A stretch of 43,992 nt of DNA from SZAS-7 sp964514655 (lineage in GTDB: Bacteria > Chlamydiota > Chlamydiia > Chlamydiales > FEN-1388), in the NCBI GenBank assembly GCA_964514655.1, contig CAZEQY010000018.1, forward strand, positions 1-43,992, in the 5' to 3' direction. A model generated the notes under the pieces. It searched no databases, had not been told where the DNA came from, and was given only the letters and a program-made list of their open reading frames with translations. The position numbers were made by a program, and so were the translations under genes. Shown here piece after piece: positions 16,412 through 24,871 of this stretch (position 1 is its first letter; every line of letters starts with the position of its first letter).

Positions 16412-17082
16412 TGGTTTGTCAGGGGTTTATCTTGCAGCTCGCGCGTGATGATCATGATGCGGTTTACAACTTCTGTCGGCGTTAGAAATGAAGTGTCTAT
16501 GAGCACGGCATCATCAGCCGGCCTCATGGGCGATATATCGCGGCTTGCATCTAGTTCATCGCGCTTTTTGATAGCTTCAAGAACATCATCTAGGCTTACT
16601 GATGGGTCCTTAAGTTCGCTGAAGCGCCGTTTTGCACGCACCTCTAGGGTTGCAGTGAGGTATATCTTTACGTCTGCATCAGGAAAGACCACAGTGCCCA
16701 TGTCGCGGCCTTCAAAGACGGCATTTACGCCGTGGGCAAGCTCACGCTGTGTGGCAACAAGCTTATCGCGAACCGCGCGAATAGCTGAAACTTTGGAGAC
16801 AAGGGCCGTTACTTCTTTTGTGCGTATTTTGTCTGTAACCTCTTCAGAGCCCAGGAAAAAGCGCTTTTGGTTAAAGTGACTTTCTATGGTTACGGGATAT
16901 TGATCAAGAAAGGCTTTAAGAGCTTCTGGGTTGTCTATATCGATGTCATACTTGATAACGCCGTAGGTGATAGCACGATACATAGCGCCGGTGTCAAAGT
17001 AGGTAAAGCCAAGCTCGTCGGCAAGGTTTTTTGCTACTGTTGTTTTGCCTGTTCCTGCTGGACCATCTAGTGTAATAATCAT
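16408..17082 (-). CDS. cmk: Cytidylate kinase
   Basis: Cytidylate kinase phosphorylates CMP and dCMP to the diphosphates with ATP. It has the P-loop GPAGTGKTT at residues 7-15, the FDTGAMYRA block that binds the base, FEGRDMGTVVFPDA and the lid region KRDELDASRDISPM. The length of 224 residues matches bacterial Cmk. It starts nine bases after cdsA on the same strand and overlaps plsC by four bases, so uppS, cdsA, cmk and plsC form one operon. Confidence 0.96.
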   Translation of the reverse strand: MIITLDGPAGTGKTTVAKNLADELGFTYFDTGAMYRAITYGVIKYDIDIDNPEALKAFLDQYPVTIESHFNQKRFFLGSEEVTDKIRTKEVTALVSKVSAIRAVRDKLVATQRELAHGVNAVFEGRDMGTVVFPDADVKIYLTATLEVRAKRRFSELKDPSVSLDDVLEAIKKRDELDASRDISPMRPADDAVLIDTSFLTPTEVVNRIMIITRELQDKPLTNQ

Positions 17083-17090
17083 ACTGCCTC

Positions 17091-17900
17091 TTAGAGTATC
17101 GTTTTTGCTTTAAGCCAGAAATAGAGAAATGGCGTTGTGAAGATAAGTGAATCTACAACGTCCAGCATGCCGCCAAAGCCGGGCAGGGTGCTTGAGTCTT
17201 TAACTTCAGCATCGCGTTTTAGTAGCGACTCAGCTAAATCGCCAATTTGAGCAATAATGCCTATTAGGGCACCAAGGAAGAGGGCATCAGTTAGGCTTAT
17301 CTGCAAAAAGGAAAAGAGGACAAGGCTTGTCGCAATACTGCCGATAAGGCCGCCGATAGCACCTTCTACAGTCTTTTTTGGCGATAGCTTTGGTGCTAGC
17401 AGGTGCTTGCCAAAGAGCTTGCCGGCAAAGTATGCACTGGTGTCTGTCATCTTTGTTGTAGCAAGCAAAAAGACAAGCCACATCGAAGAGCCCAAAAAGT
17501 TAATGTCCACTAAGTAGCTTAAGGGGAATGTTATGTAGAGAAGCCCAAATAGCGTTATTGCAAGGTTTGCAATAGATTGCTTGTGCTTTGCAAAAAAGGC
17601 CATAAAGGCAATTGCCATAAAGCTAAAAAAGCTTATTTCGCAGTCAAATTGCCAGTAGTGCAAAAAGACATAGAGGATAGAAAAGGCAATAGGCAGCTTT
17701 GTAAGGGGAGAAAAGCCTTTTGATGTACTTAGGGAGTAGTATTCTGATAGGGCAGAAGCTTGTCCAAGCCCTACTGCGAGCAAAAATAGGTACCCTAAGG
17801 GCGGTGTGTGCGAAAAAAAGATTACTACAGCAGCAAAGGCTATCCCCAAAAAGCCCATGCAAAAGCGCTGCTGAAAGTTTGAAAAATTTGTCATATTCAT
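17091..17900 (-). CDS. cdsA: Phosphatidate cytidylyltransferase
   Basis: CdsA makes CDP-diacylglycerol from phosphatidic acid and CTP, the branch point to phosphatidylglycerol and phosphatidylethanolamine. The 269-residue protein has about eight membrane segments and a C-terminal signature beginning SLLKRDAEVKDSSTLPGFGG and continuing to LDVVDS. It departs from the textbook pattern at the usual His-Gly-Gly (here FGG) and the usual Asp-Arg (here DVVD), but the Lys-Arg, Lys-Asp and final Asp residues are kept. uppS ends three bases before it. Confidence 0.92.
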   Translation of the reverse strand: MNMTNFSNFQQRFCMGFLGIAFAAVVIFFSHTPPLGYLFLLAVGLGQASALSEYYSLSTSKGFSPLTKLPIAFSILYVFLHYWQFDCEISFFSFMAIAFMAFFAKHKQSIANLAITLFGLLYITFPLSYLVDINFLGSSMWLVFLLATTKMTDTSAYFAGKLFGKHLLAPKLSPKKTVEGAIGGLIGSIATSLVLFSFLQISLTDALFLGALIGIIAQIGDLAESLLKRDAEVKDSSTLPGFGGMLDVVDSLIFTTPFLYFWLKAKTIL

Positions 17901-17902
17901 GC

Positions 17903-18661
17903 TTAGGTGCGACCTCCATGGCGCCGCTCTCGTTTTTGATAGTCACATACTGCCTGTAGAAGGTGTTTGGCGCTATAGTCTGGCCATGCAACATCTTCGA
18001 TGTAGACTTCTGCATATGAGCTTTGCCAGAGCAAAAAGTTGCTGAGACGATTTTCTCCGCTTGTTCGTATGAGCAGGTCCGGATCCGGCAAAAACCGCGT
18101 GTCAAGGTGGTCTGCGACTGTTTTTTCTGTGATATCTTTTGGATCAATTTTTTCTGCCACAATGTTGGCAATAGCGCGCACAAGTTCGTCTCTTCCGCCG
18201 TAGTTTATGGCTAAAACGAGGGTAAATTCTGTGCAGGATGCTGTGCTTTCTATTGTTTCGTGAAGAATGGCCTTTACCTTTGCCGGAAGCAGATTTATGT
18301 TTCCAATAGCCTTTAAAGAGATATTTTCTTCGATAAGCTTTTGCTGGTAGGCTACAAGATATTCTTCTGTAAGGCGCATAAGGTGGTGCACCTCGTCTTT
18401 CGGACGCTTCCAATTTTCTGTAGAAAATGCATAGAGGGTCATCATCTTGATGCCAAGCTCTTTAGCGGCGCGCACGATATTTACAACCCGTTCATAGCCT
18501 GTCATATGGCCTTTTTCGACAGAAAGCATGTTTCTTTTTGCCCAGCGCCCATTGCCATCTGGAACCATAGCAACATGCTCCGGAATGTGCTTAGGATCAA
18601 GCTGAGCAAGCTCCTGGCTTGTGTAGCAGGGTGTAAGTGTCTGTAGGTCGTTTTTTACCAT
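17903..18661 (-). CDS. uppS: Isoprenyl transferase (undecaprenyl diphosphate synthase)
   Basis: This cis-prenyltransferase condenses isopentenyl diphosphate units to make the undecaprenyl carrier used for peptidoglycan and surface polysaccharide. The catalytic Asp35 lies in MVPDGNGRWA, followed by GHMTGYERV, LYAFSTENWKRP, the NYGGRDE block and the C-terminal DLLIRTSGENRLSNFLLWQ. The length of 252 residues is normal. It is the first gene of the uppS-cdsA-cmk-plsC operon, and a hexamer palindrome lies just upstream. Confidence 0.96.
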   Translation of the reverse strand: MVKNDLQTLTPCYTSQELAQLDPKHIPEHVAMVPDGNGRWAKRNMLSVEKGHMTGYERVVNIVRAAKELGIKMMTLYAFSTENWKRPKDEVHHLMRLTEEYLVAYQQKLIEENISLKAIGNINLLPAKVKAILHETIESTASCTEFTLVLAINYGGRDELVRAIANIVAEKIDPKDITEKTVADHLDTRFLPDPDLLIRTSGENRLSNFLLWQSSYAEVYIEDVAWPDYSAKHLLQAVCDYQKRERRHGGRT

Positions 18662-18782
18662 GCAAAAACTCTGAAAAATAAGTTAATTATTATACCGAAA
18701 TGGCGATTTTGTGGGTATTACTCTTATTTCTCTGCTCTTTGAGAACTGGACGAATTGTTAAGTAAAAATATCTTTTATAAAT

Positions 18783-18867
18783 AATCCGGTCTCGGTCACG
18801 GACTCGAGTATAACGGTATCTTATGGCTGCATTCGTGACCGAGACCGAGACCGAGACCGGATTACAT
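18783..18867. repeat. Inverted repeat built of GAGACC-type hexamers, between lepA and uppS
   Basis: The left arm TAATCCGGTCTCGGTCACGG and the right arm (GTGACC followed by GAGACC three times, then GGATTA) are inverted copies separated by about 40 bases. The arms consist of six-base units with consensus GAGACC. The same unit family occurs on the other side of lepA at 20752-20820. No gene is seen between 18662 and 18885. Confidence 0.8.
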
Positions 18868-18885
18868 GTTTGTTAAGATTGAATT

Positions 18886-20697
18886 TTATCCCTCAGACAA
18901 TTTGAGGACTTCCATGAAGGCAGACTGGGGGATATTAACCTTTCCAATCTCTTTCATGCGCTTTTTACCCTCTTTTTGCTTTTCCCAGAGTTTCTTTTTG
19001 CGGGAAATATCGCCGCCGTAGCATTTGGCGGTGACGTTTTTGGTGATGGCGCGGATTGTTTCTCGCGCTACAACTTTGCCGCCAATAGCAGCTTGAATTG
19101 GTACCCTAAAGAGCTGCATCGGAATAACATTTGCTAGCTTTTCGCAGATGGCTCTTCCGCGACTTTCTGCTTTTGTGCGGTGGATAAGACATGAAAAGGC
19201 ATCTACAGGCTCTTCGTTAACGCGGATTTCAAGCTTTATGATATCGCCTTCTTCATAGCCGTCAAACTCATAGTCAAAAGAGGCATAGCCTTTACTTACC
19301 GACTTTAGCCTGTCGGCAAAGTCGGTGACAATTTCGTTTAGGGGCAGTCTATAGGTCACTAAAAGTCGCTTTGAGTCTAACGTTTCCATCTTTTGGCAGG
19401 TGCCGCGCTTTTCCATAGCGAGGTTCATAACGGCGCCAAGATAGTCTGAAGGCACGATGATATGCGACTTTACCCATGGCTCTTCTACCCATGCAATATG
19501 TGTAGGGTCAGGGTAGTGGGCGGGGTTGTCAACTTCTAGTACAGTATTGTCATTAAGCATAAAGCGATAGATAACGCTTGGTGATGTCGTGATAATCTCA
19601 AGGTTAAATTCGCGGCTTATACGCTCTACAACAATTTCAAGGTGCAATAGTCCCAAAAAGCCGCAGCGAAAACCAAAGCCAAGGGCTGTGCTACTTTCTT
19701 GTTCTAGATGTAGTCCTGAGTCGTTAAGCTGTAGCTTTGATAGTGCATCTCGCAGTGCTTCAAAGTCGGTAGAATCCATTGGGTAAATACCTGCAAAGAC
19801 AACAGGGTTTTTTACCTCAAAGCCGGGCAGGGGCTCTTTTGTTGGGTTTTTTTGCGTTGTGACGGTGTCTCCAACATGAACATCTTTTGGATTTTTGATG
19901 TTGGCAACAAAGTAGCCAACTTCTCCTGTTCTTAATGCTTCTACAGGCTTTTGACGGGGGCAGAAGATGCCAACTTCATTTACTTCAAAGGCTTTACCTG
20001 TACCCATAAAGAGGATTTCAGTGCCGCGCTTGATTTCACCGGATAGCACGCGGATGTAGACCATGATGCCGCGGAAGTTGTCAAAGTATGAGTCAAAGAC
20101 AAGTGCTTTTAATGCACTATCGTGGCTATTTTCAGGAGCAGGAATATGGGTGACAATGCGCTCTAAAATGTCTTCTATACCAATGCCGGTTTTTGCAGAG
20201 CAGCAAATCGCTTCTTCTGGAGGTACTGCTAAAGCCTCTTCTAGCTGCTGAAGGACAGATTCTTTGTCTGCAGTTGGCAGGTCAATTTTGTTGATGACAG
20301 GTATGATAGCGAGGTTTCTTGCAAGTGCTAGGTGCATGTTTGCAAGGCTTTGTGCTTGCAGGCCCTGTCCGGCATCTACTACTAATAAGGCGCCTTCACA
20401 GGCGGCTAAAGAGCGAGATACTTCGTAGGTAAAGTCAACGTGTCCCGGAGTGTCGATGAGGTTCATTTGATAGACCACACCATCTTTTGCTTTATAGTAC
20501 ATGGTAACAGGGTGGGCCTTAATGGTAATGCCGCGCTCGCGCTCTAGATCCATGCCATCGAGCACCTGTTCTTGCATATCGCGCTTGGCGATAGTGCCTG
20601 TATGCTCAAGAAAGCGGTCCGCCAGTGTTGACTTGCCGTGGTCAATATGGGCAATAATTGAAAAATTGCGAATATGTTTTGTGTCATGCGTTGTCAT
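18886..20697 (-). CDS. lepA: Elongation factor 4 (back-translocating GTPase LepA)
   Basis: LepA is a ribosome-binding GTPase related to EF-G that acts on stalled or newly initiated ribosomes. It has the G1 loop AHIDHGKST, the switch RERGITIKAH, DTPGHVDF, NKIDLP and the SAKTG block, then EF-G-like domains II, III and V, and the LepA-specific C-terminal domain with CHAKCYGGDISRKKKL-like sequence (TAKCYGGDISRKKKLWEKQK). The length of 603 residues is normal. The gene stands alone on the minus strand with hexamer palindromes at both ends. Confidence 0.97.
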   Translation of the reverse strand: MTTHDTKHIRNFSIIAHIDHGKSTLADRFLEHTGTIAKRDMQEQVLDGMDLERERGITIKAHPVTMYYKAKDGVVYQMNLIDTPGHVDFTYEVSRSLAACEGALLVVDAGQGLQAQSLANMHLALARNLAIIPVINKIDLPTADKESVLQQLEEALAVPPEEAICCSAKTGIGIEDILERIVTHIPAPENSHDSALKALVFDSYFDNFRGIMVYIRVLSGEIKRGTEILFMGTGKAFEVNEVGIFCPRQKPVEALRTGEVGYFVANIKNPKDVHVGDTVTTQKNPTKEPLPGFEVKNPVVFAGIYPMDSTDFEALRDALSKLQLNDSGLHLEQESSTALGFGFRCGFLGLLHLEIVVERISREFNLEIITTSPSVIYRFMLNDNTVLEVDNPAHYPDPTHIAWVEEPWVKSHIIVPSDYLGAVMNLAMEKRGTCQKMETLDSKRLLVTYRLPLNEIVTDFADRLKSVSKGYASFDYEFDGYEEGDIIKLEIRVNEEPVDAFSCLIHRTKAESRGRAICEKLANVIPMQLFRVPIQAAIGGKVVARETIRAITKNVTAKCYGGDISRKKKLWEKQKEGKKRMKEIGKVNIPQSAFMEVLKLSEG

Positions 20698-20751
20698 AGT
20701 GCAAACAGTATACTCTAATCGGAATTTTCAACGCAAAGTAATGCTTTCTTA

Positions 20752-20820
20752 TCGAGACCGAGACCGAGTCCGTGACCGAGACCGAACGCATCCGGTCTCG
20801 GTCACGGACTCGGTCTCGAC
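20752..20820. repeat. Perfect 26-bp inverted repeat of GAGACC hexamers upstream of lepA
   Basis: Arms 20759-20784 and 20793-20818 are perfect reverse complements with an eight-base loop. The left arm is preceded by extra GAGACC units, so it is a short tandem array (GAGACC, GAGTCC, GTGACC) folded into a palindrome. It lies in the divergent gap between lepA and the T3SS chaperone gene and would form a very stable hairpin in RNA from either strand. Confidence 0.9.
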
Positions 20821-20927
20821 AGATTCGTAAATTGTTGGTAATGAGTAGCTTGCCATAATGTAAATATAAAATTTGAAGTTTAATTTAGAATGGGGTAGAG
20901 TTAAGTAGTAAGAGCATGGAGGGGAAT

Positions 20928-21515
20928 ATGCCCAAAGATGAAGCTTCTGATCAAACAGGCGAAAGTCTTGGTAAAGCAATTATTGCAGGTGGCCGTTCCA
21001 ATGAGGCAATTGCCGGACAATTAAAAGATACAGTCACGATGATGTATGAGGCAATTAAAAAGGGCATTATCCCCAAGCAAATGCTTAAACTTGACGATGA
21101 GACCCTGGAAGGAATCTATACACAGGCATACCTCTTTTACAACCAGGGCAAATTTCGCGATGCATCATATCTGTTTGTAATTCTCATGCTTCTTGACCCA
21201 ACTCAGCCAAAGTATATGTTAGGCTCAGGCGCTTGCTTGCATCGCCTTGGCAAATATGAAAAGGCAGCTCAAGTATATCTTTTAGGCTCATCCCTAGATC
21301 CTAAAAATCCTTTGCCTCACTTTCATGCTGCTGACTGCTACATCAAATTAAAAGCTTTACCGCTTGCTGATATGTGTTTAAAAACCGCTATTCAATGCTG
21401 CGGTGAACAAAAAGAATATGAGCTTGTCAAAGAGCGGGCAACCCTTATGCAGCAGGCAATTAGCGAAGAGCTAGATGCTATGATGAAAGCAGCAAAAGAA
21501 AACCCAGAAACTTAA
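20928..21515 (+). CDS. Type III secretion chaperone of the SycD/LcrH family
   Basis: The 195-residue protein has an N-terminal helix and three tetratricopeptide repeats (about residues 45-150). Typical family blocks are IYTQAYLFYNQGKFRDA, LFVILMLLDP and YMLGSGACLHRLGKYEKAA. SycD/LcrH/SicA class II chaperones bind type III translocator proteins in the cytosol before secretion. The frame opens at ATG 20916, but ATG 20928 is preferred because GGAGG lies five bases upstream. The next gene encodes a hydrophobic protein with a Pro/Ala-rich tail, a plausible client. No other type III secretion gene is in the window. Confidence 0.9.
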   Translation: MPKDEASDQTGESLGKAIIAGGRSNEAIAGQLKDTVTMMYEAIKKGIIPKQMLKLDDETLEGIYTQAYLFYNQGKFRDASYLFVILMLLDPTQPKYMLGSGACLHRLGKYEKAAQVYLLGSSLDPKNPLPHFHAADCYIKLKALPLADMCLKTAIQCCGEQKEYELVKERATLMQQAISEELDAMMKAAKENPET

Positions 21516-21526
21516 GTTTAAAAGTA

Positions 21527-21555
21527 TTGACTAATATCATCCGACGAGATACGAA
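21527..21555 (+). promoter_or_regulatory. Possible promoter of the Pro/Ala-tailed membrane protein gene
   Basis: TTGACT (21527-21532) and TACGAA (21550-21555) are 17 bases apart; the -35 match is good, the -10 match weak. It lies 38 bases before the ATG at 21594. Confidence 0.35.
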
Positions 21556-21593
21556 GGTAGATGTGAAAAAAACCTTATCTTAGAGGATGAATT

Positions 21594-22331
21594 ATGAAAG
21601 TATCTTTTCCTACAGCGGCTGAAGCTGTAATCACAACAGTCCCTTTAAACAAGCTTGACTCTCTGTACAAAAAACCTGCAGTCGAGCAAAAGACCTTGAA
21701 GTTTCAACTTATTGCATATGCAGTTGGTGCTGTAGCTACAGTAGTTTTTACCGCTATGGAAGCAGCAGCAAACCTAGCGCTTGCAGTTGTACAAACACCG
21801 TTTGCGGTATTAAACGCAACCATCGGCCGTCTTACTGGCCTTAACAGACACCTTACATCATCGGCTCTATTTTCTTCTGAAGATCTTTGGAATCGTGCAG
21901 TAAATATCCGCCGCACATTCATCATCATGTACCAAGCAATTGGCGTGCTGTTCTTAGTACAACCTCCAAAAATTATGCAGGTTGTAGGAAGAGAAGTTGG
22001 CTTGATTCAAGTTGCACCGAACAAGAATTGGCAGGCAAATTTTGCACCGTCAGAACTTGCACGACTTGAAGCAGACCAAAAACAACAAGAAGCAAAGATG
22101 AAAGCCGCACAAGAAGCTGCTCTAGCGCAAGCTTCGGCTTCAGCACCAGCTGCTCAAAGCCAAGATGCTCCGCCACCTGTGCCAGGACAACCAGAGGTTG
22201 CTCCTCAAGACGGTGCTCCTGCAGTACAGCAGCAATTGCCACCACCACCTGTTGTTGCAGAGACGAACGTTCCTGCTCCATCAGCTGATGCGGCGCCAGC
22301 TGTAGATGCAGCAGCAGCTGCAGCAAAGTAG
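21594..22331 (+). CDS. Hydrophobic protein with Pro/Ala-rich tail, candidate T3SS substrate
   Basis: I do not recognise this 245-residue protein. There is no signal peptide. Residues about 37-80 form a long hydrophobic stretch with a break (LIAYAVGAVATVVFTAM, then ALAVVQTPFAVLNATIGRL), and a second, shorter one is near 115-125 (FIIMYQAIGVLFLV). The last about 75 residues are Ala, Pro and Gln rich and low complexity. A bilobed hydrophobic segment next to a soluble tail recalls chlamydial inclusion membrane proteins and T3SS translocator-like proteins, and the gene follows an SycD-type chaperone by 78 bases. The function is inferred from context only. A clear terminator follows. Confidence 0.65.
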   Translation: MKVSFPTAAEAVITTVPLNKLDSLYKKPAVEQKTLKFQLIAYAVGAVATVVFTAMEAAANLALAVVQTPFAVLNATIGRLTGLNRHLTSSALFSSEDLWNRAVNIRRTFIIMYQAIGVLFLVQPPKIMQVVGREVGLIQVAPNKNWQANFAPSELARLEADQKQQEAKMKAAQEAALAQASASAPAAQSQDAPPPVPGQPEVAPQDGAPAVQQQLPPPPVVAETNVPAPSADAAPAVDAAAAAAK

Positions 22332-22344
22332 TTGTTGTAAAAAC

Positions 22345-22384
22345 AAAAAAGTGTAGCCCATATATCATGGTGCTACACTTTTTT
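22345..22384 (+). terminator. Rho-independent terminator (both directions possible)
   Basis: GTGTAGC and GCTACAC pair around a 14-base loop, with an A-run before and a T-run after, so it can stop transcription from both strands. It separates the 21594 gene from the tRNA-Leu gene. Confidence 0.85.
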
Positions 22385-22393
22385 ATTTGTATT

Positions 22394-22477
22394 TGCGGCC
22401 AAAAAGACTCGAACTTTCACCGAGTTACCCCGACTAGAACCTGAATCTAGCGCGTCTACCAATTCCGCCATGGCCGC
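22394..22477 (-). tRNA. tRNA-Leu (anticodon CAG)
   Basis: A class II tRNA of 84 bases on the minus strand. The acceptor stem is GCGGCCA / TGGCCGC with discriminator A, followed by the D arm, then anticodon stem CTAGA / TCTAG with loop TTCAGGT, a long variable arm and the T loop GTTCGAGTC. CCA is not encoded. Confidence 0.97.
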
Positions 22478-22550
22478 AAAAAACTAATATATAATAGCCT
22501 AACCGCATGTTTTGGTAGAAGTACAAAAATATTCGAGATATAATGCGGAT

Positions 22551-24083
22551 ATGAACAGCTTTTGGAACGATCTCTACTACGAAGACATTCACTTTCGCGA
22601 TAATCTGCAGTTTGAGCTAGAAACGGACTTTGCTCCCATGCGTAGCCTCAAACACAATATTGCGACACAGGAGTTTTATTTCTTTATTCCTTCAGCGCTG
22701 CAGATTGACCCTCACACATACTCTAAAGAACAGTTTTATAAAGATCGCACAAATCTGATTCGCTATAAAACTCCGGAGTTTTCTTTTTATGACCTTGTAA
22801 ACGAAACAAACTCTCAATCGCCTCTTATACGTATTGAAAGCATGAGATTTGAGCCTCTTACAACTGAAAGTGTGCTTGTCATTCAAGATGAACTAAAGCT
22901 TTTGGGAAATATTGTTAGAAGTGCTCTACGCATGGGCGTAAGAGATTTGATACAGCTTCTAGACCGCTCACAAATTGATGCCTTGAGGCAAGGTGCTCTT
23001 GATATTGCAAAAGAAGTTGCTCGCTTTCGCGAGATATTTCTACAGGTCAAAAAAGAGTTTCAAGAAGAGTGCCAAAAGGCTAATTGTGAGGATCTCTTTG
23101 AGACTTTTAACTACGTTGATGAATTTATCAGCAGCTCCATTGACTACTACTTTACAGGCTTTTTGGAGTACATACGTTCTGTTAAAGCAGATAATATTCA
23201 TGAAATTGACCAAAAGCTCTGTGAGAGTATTGCTACAGAAAAAAAATACCGAGAAAAGCACTACCAGGCATCTAACGAAATTGATGAGCGAGATCCTGCA
23301 AGTAAAGAGCGCGTGCTCTACCACAAAGGCCTGTTAAATAAGTATGTGTTAGATGCCCTCTTACTAAACCTTGAGCGTACTTCTTGGGTAGATAAGTATG
23401 GCAGTTTTGTTGCAGGCCTTGCAGCGGGTATTGCAATGCTTGTCTATGTGCTGCTTGTGTTTTTGAACTTTCCAAACCTTGGCTTTAATAGCTTGCCATT
23501 TTTGCTCTTTACCGTTGTTATCTATGTGCTAAAAGATCGCGTTAAAGATAGCTTGAAGATTCTTTTTCATAAGCGAGCGGCGCTTTGGTTTTCTGACTAT
23601 ACTACACAAATATATAACTCAAGTGGACTTCGTGTGCTTGGTAAGCTCAAAGAGATTTTTTCTTTTGTTTCAGAAGAAAATATACCTCAGGATATTCTAG
23701 AGGTTCGTCAAACCCTCTTTAACAGCGACGTCAAGCTATTTAAAAGGCGAGAGACTGTCTTTTACTACAAAAAGGAGATGGAGCTTGGCTCTGATGAAGA
23801 GCTCTTTCGCGCAAGAAGGCACAAGTTGCATAACGTCTTTTTGTTTAACATCCACCCCATACTTGAAAAGGCATCAAATCCTTTTGAGTCCTATTTGAGC
23901 CTTGATCCTGACACCATGGAGATACGTCAAGAAGTGCTTCCAAAAGTCTATCACCTCAATATTGTGATCAAAAGTACATATAACGAACCTGATTCCCAAA
24001 AACGGGTGCGCATCAAAAAGTTTCGGCTAATTATCGATAAAAATGGCATTAAACGTGTTGAAACCGTTGCTGAAAACGTCTAA
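22551..24083 (+). CDS. Unrecognised two-TM membrane protein
   Basis: The 510-residue protein matches no family I know. It is mostly helical and charged, with two adjacent membrane segments at about residues 283-327 (FVAGLAAGIAMLVYVLLVFL, then FLLFTVVIYVL), so both ends would face the same side of the membrane. There is no signal peptide. The frame can open at TTG 22512, but the ATG at 22551 (MNSFWNDLYYED) is preferred as the first ATG. The gene overlaps the SET-domain gene by 41 bases, so the two are co-transcribed and perhaps work together. Confidence 0.7.
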   Translation: MNSFWNDLYYEDIHFRDNLQFELETDFAPMRSLKHNIATQEFYFFIPSALQIDPHTYSKEQFYKDRTNLIRYKTPEFSFYDLVNETNSQSPLIRIESMRFEPLTTESVLVIQDELKLLGNIVRSALRMGVRDLIQLLDRSQIDALRQGALDIAKEVARFREIFLQVKKEFQEECQKANCEDLFETFNYVDEFISSSIDYYFTGFLEYIRSVKADNIHEIDQKLCESIATEKKYREKHYQASNEIDERDPASKERVLYHKGLLNKYVLDALLLNLERTSWVDKYGSFVAGLAAGIAMLVYVLLVFLNFPNLGFNSLPFLLFTVVIYVLKDRVKDSLKILFHKRAALWFSDYTTQIYNSSGLRVLGKLKEIFSFVSEENIPQDILEVRQTLFNSDVKLFKRRETVFYYKKEMELGSDEELFRARRHKLHNVFLFNIHPILEKASNPFESYLSLDPDTMEIRQEVLPKVYHLNIVIKSTYNEPDSQKRVRIKKFRLIIDKNGIKRVETVAENV

Positions 24084-24870
24084 TAGTCCTTTGCACCTTG
24101 CAGTGCTGCAAGATGATTTAGCGGCAATAAATCTGCTTAAACATAATCCAGAGCTTATAAAGCGAAAAAATGCTCTTGGCTTTACTGCTGTAGAGCTTGC
24201 TGATTTATTGGTAAAAAAAGAAATTCACCTTGCCCTTGAGCCAAGAATTACCCCTCTAATTCGCGTGCAAAAAAAGGGAGAGTCTAAAGAGTCATTTTTT
24301 TCACGAGAAGAGTTTGAGCAGTTTTTTCAGATTTGCTACTTACAAAACCTTGCTTTTTTGGATGTGGTGGTTTTAGAAGAGGTGATCAGAAAGTGTCCCT
24401 GGCTGCTTCGTAGAACCGTTGTCGGCGAGGAACATCGCTCTATGGGAAGCGCTCTTCGTCAAAGTCTATTTTCTGGTAAAGTAGCAGATTGCTCCATCAG
24501 ATGGATAGGTGAGGAGCTCGGGTATGGGCTTTTTGCTGAGAATGTGATTGCAAAAGACAGCTTTATCGGTCAATATACCGGGCTAGTTCGACAGGTAAAT
24601 CGTAGAAAAGCGGACTTTAATGGCTATTGCATGCGGTTTCCTACAAAGCTTTTTTCCTGGGGATACTATGTTATTGATGCCCTACACGCCGGCAATGAGC
24701 TGAGGTTTGCCAACCACAGTGACAAGCCAACGATGAAGCCCTTTTGTCTTGTAGATCGAGGGCTTATTCATATTGGCCTTTTTGCGGCAAGAACGATAGA
24801 GCCTGGCGAAGAGCTCACATTTAATTATGGCAGAGATTATTGGAAATACAGACATAAAATAGGAGGATAG
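24043..24870 (+). CDS. SET-domain protein lysine methyltransferase with ankyrin-like N-terminus
   Basis: Residues about 155-265 are a SET domain: LGYGLFAENVI (159-169), the AdoMet-binding RFANHSDKP (221-229) and the catalytic GEELTFNYG (255-263, with Tyr262). SET enzymes methylate protein lysines. Residues 14-55 resemble one ankyrin repeat (PLHLAV, LLKHNPELIKRKNALGFTAVELA). Chlamydia species carry a single SET protein, NUE (CT737), reported as a secreted histone methyltransferase, and the C. pneumoniae version methylates the bacterial histone-like protein; this gene is a likely relative. The start overlaps the upstream gene by 41 bases; later alternative starts such as TTG 24058 exist. The NlpC/P60 gene begins one base after its stop. 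Confidence 0.88.
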   Translation: MALNVLKPLLKTSNSPLHLAVLQDDLAAINLLKHNPELIKRKNALGFTAVELADLLVKKEIHLALEPRITPLIRVQKKGESKESFFSREEFEQFFQICYLQNLAFLDVVVLEEVIRKCPWLLRRTVVGEEHRSMGSALRQSLFSGKVADCSIRWIGEELGYGLFAENVIAKDSFIGQYTGLVRQVNRRKADFNGYCMRFPTKLFSWGYYVIDALHAGNELRFANHSDKPTMKPFCLVDRGLIHIGLFAARTIEPGEELTFNYGRDYWKYRHKIGG

Positions 24871-24871
24871 T

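Noticed and set aside
20501..20979. Open frames encoding Arg-Asp repeats over the hexamer palindrome
   Set aside because: These are by-products of GAGACC units (translated as RDRDR) and overlap lepA or lack start signals.
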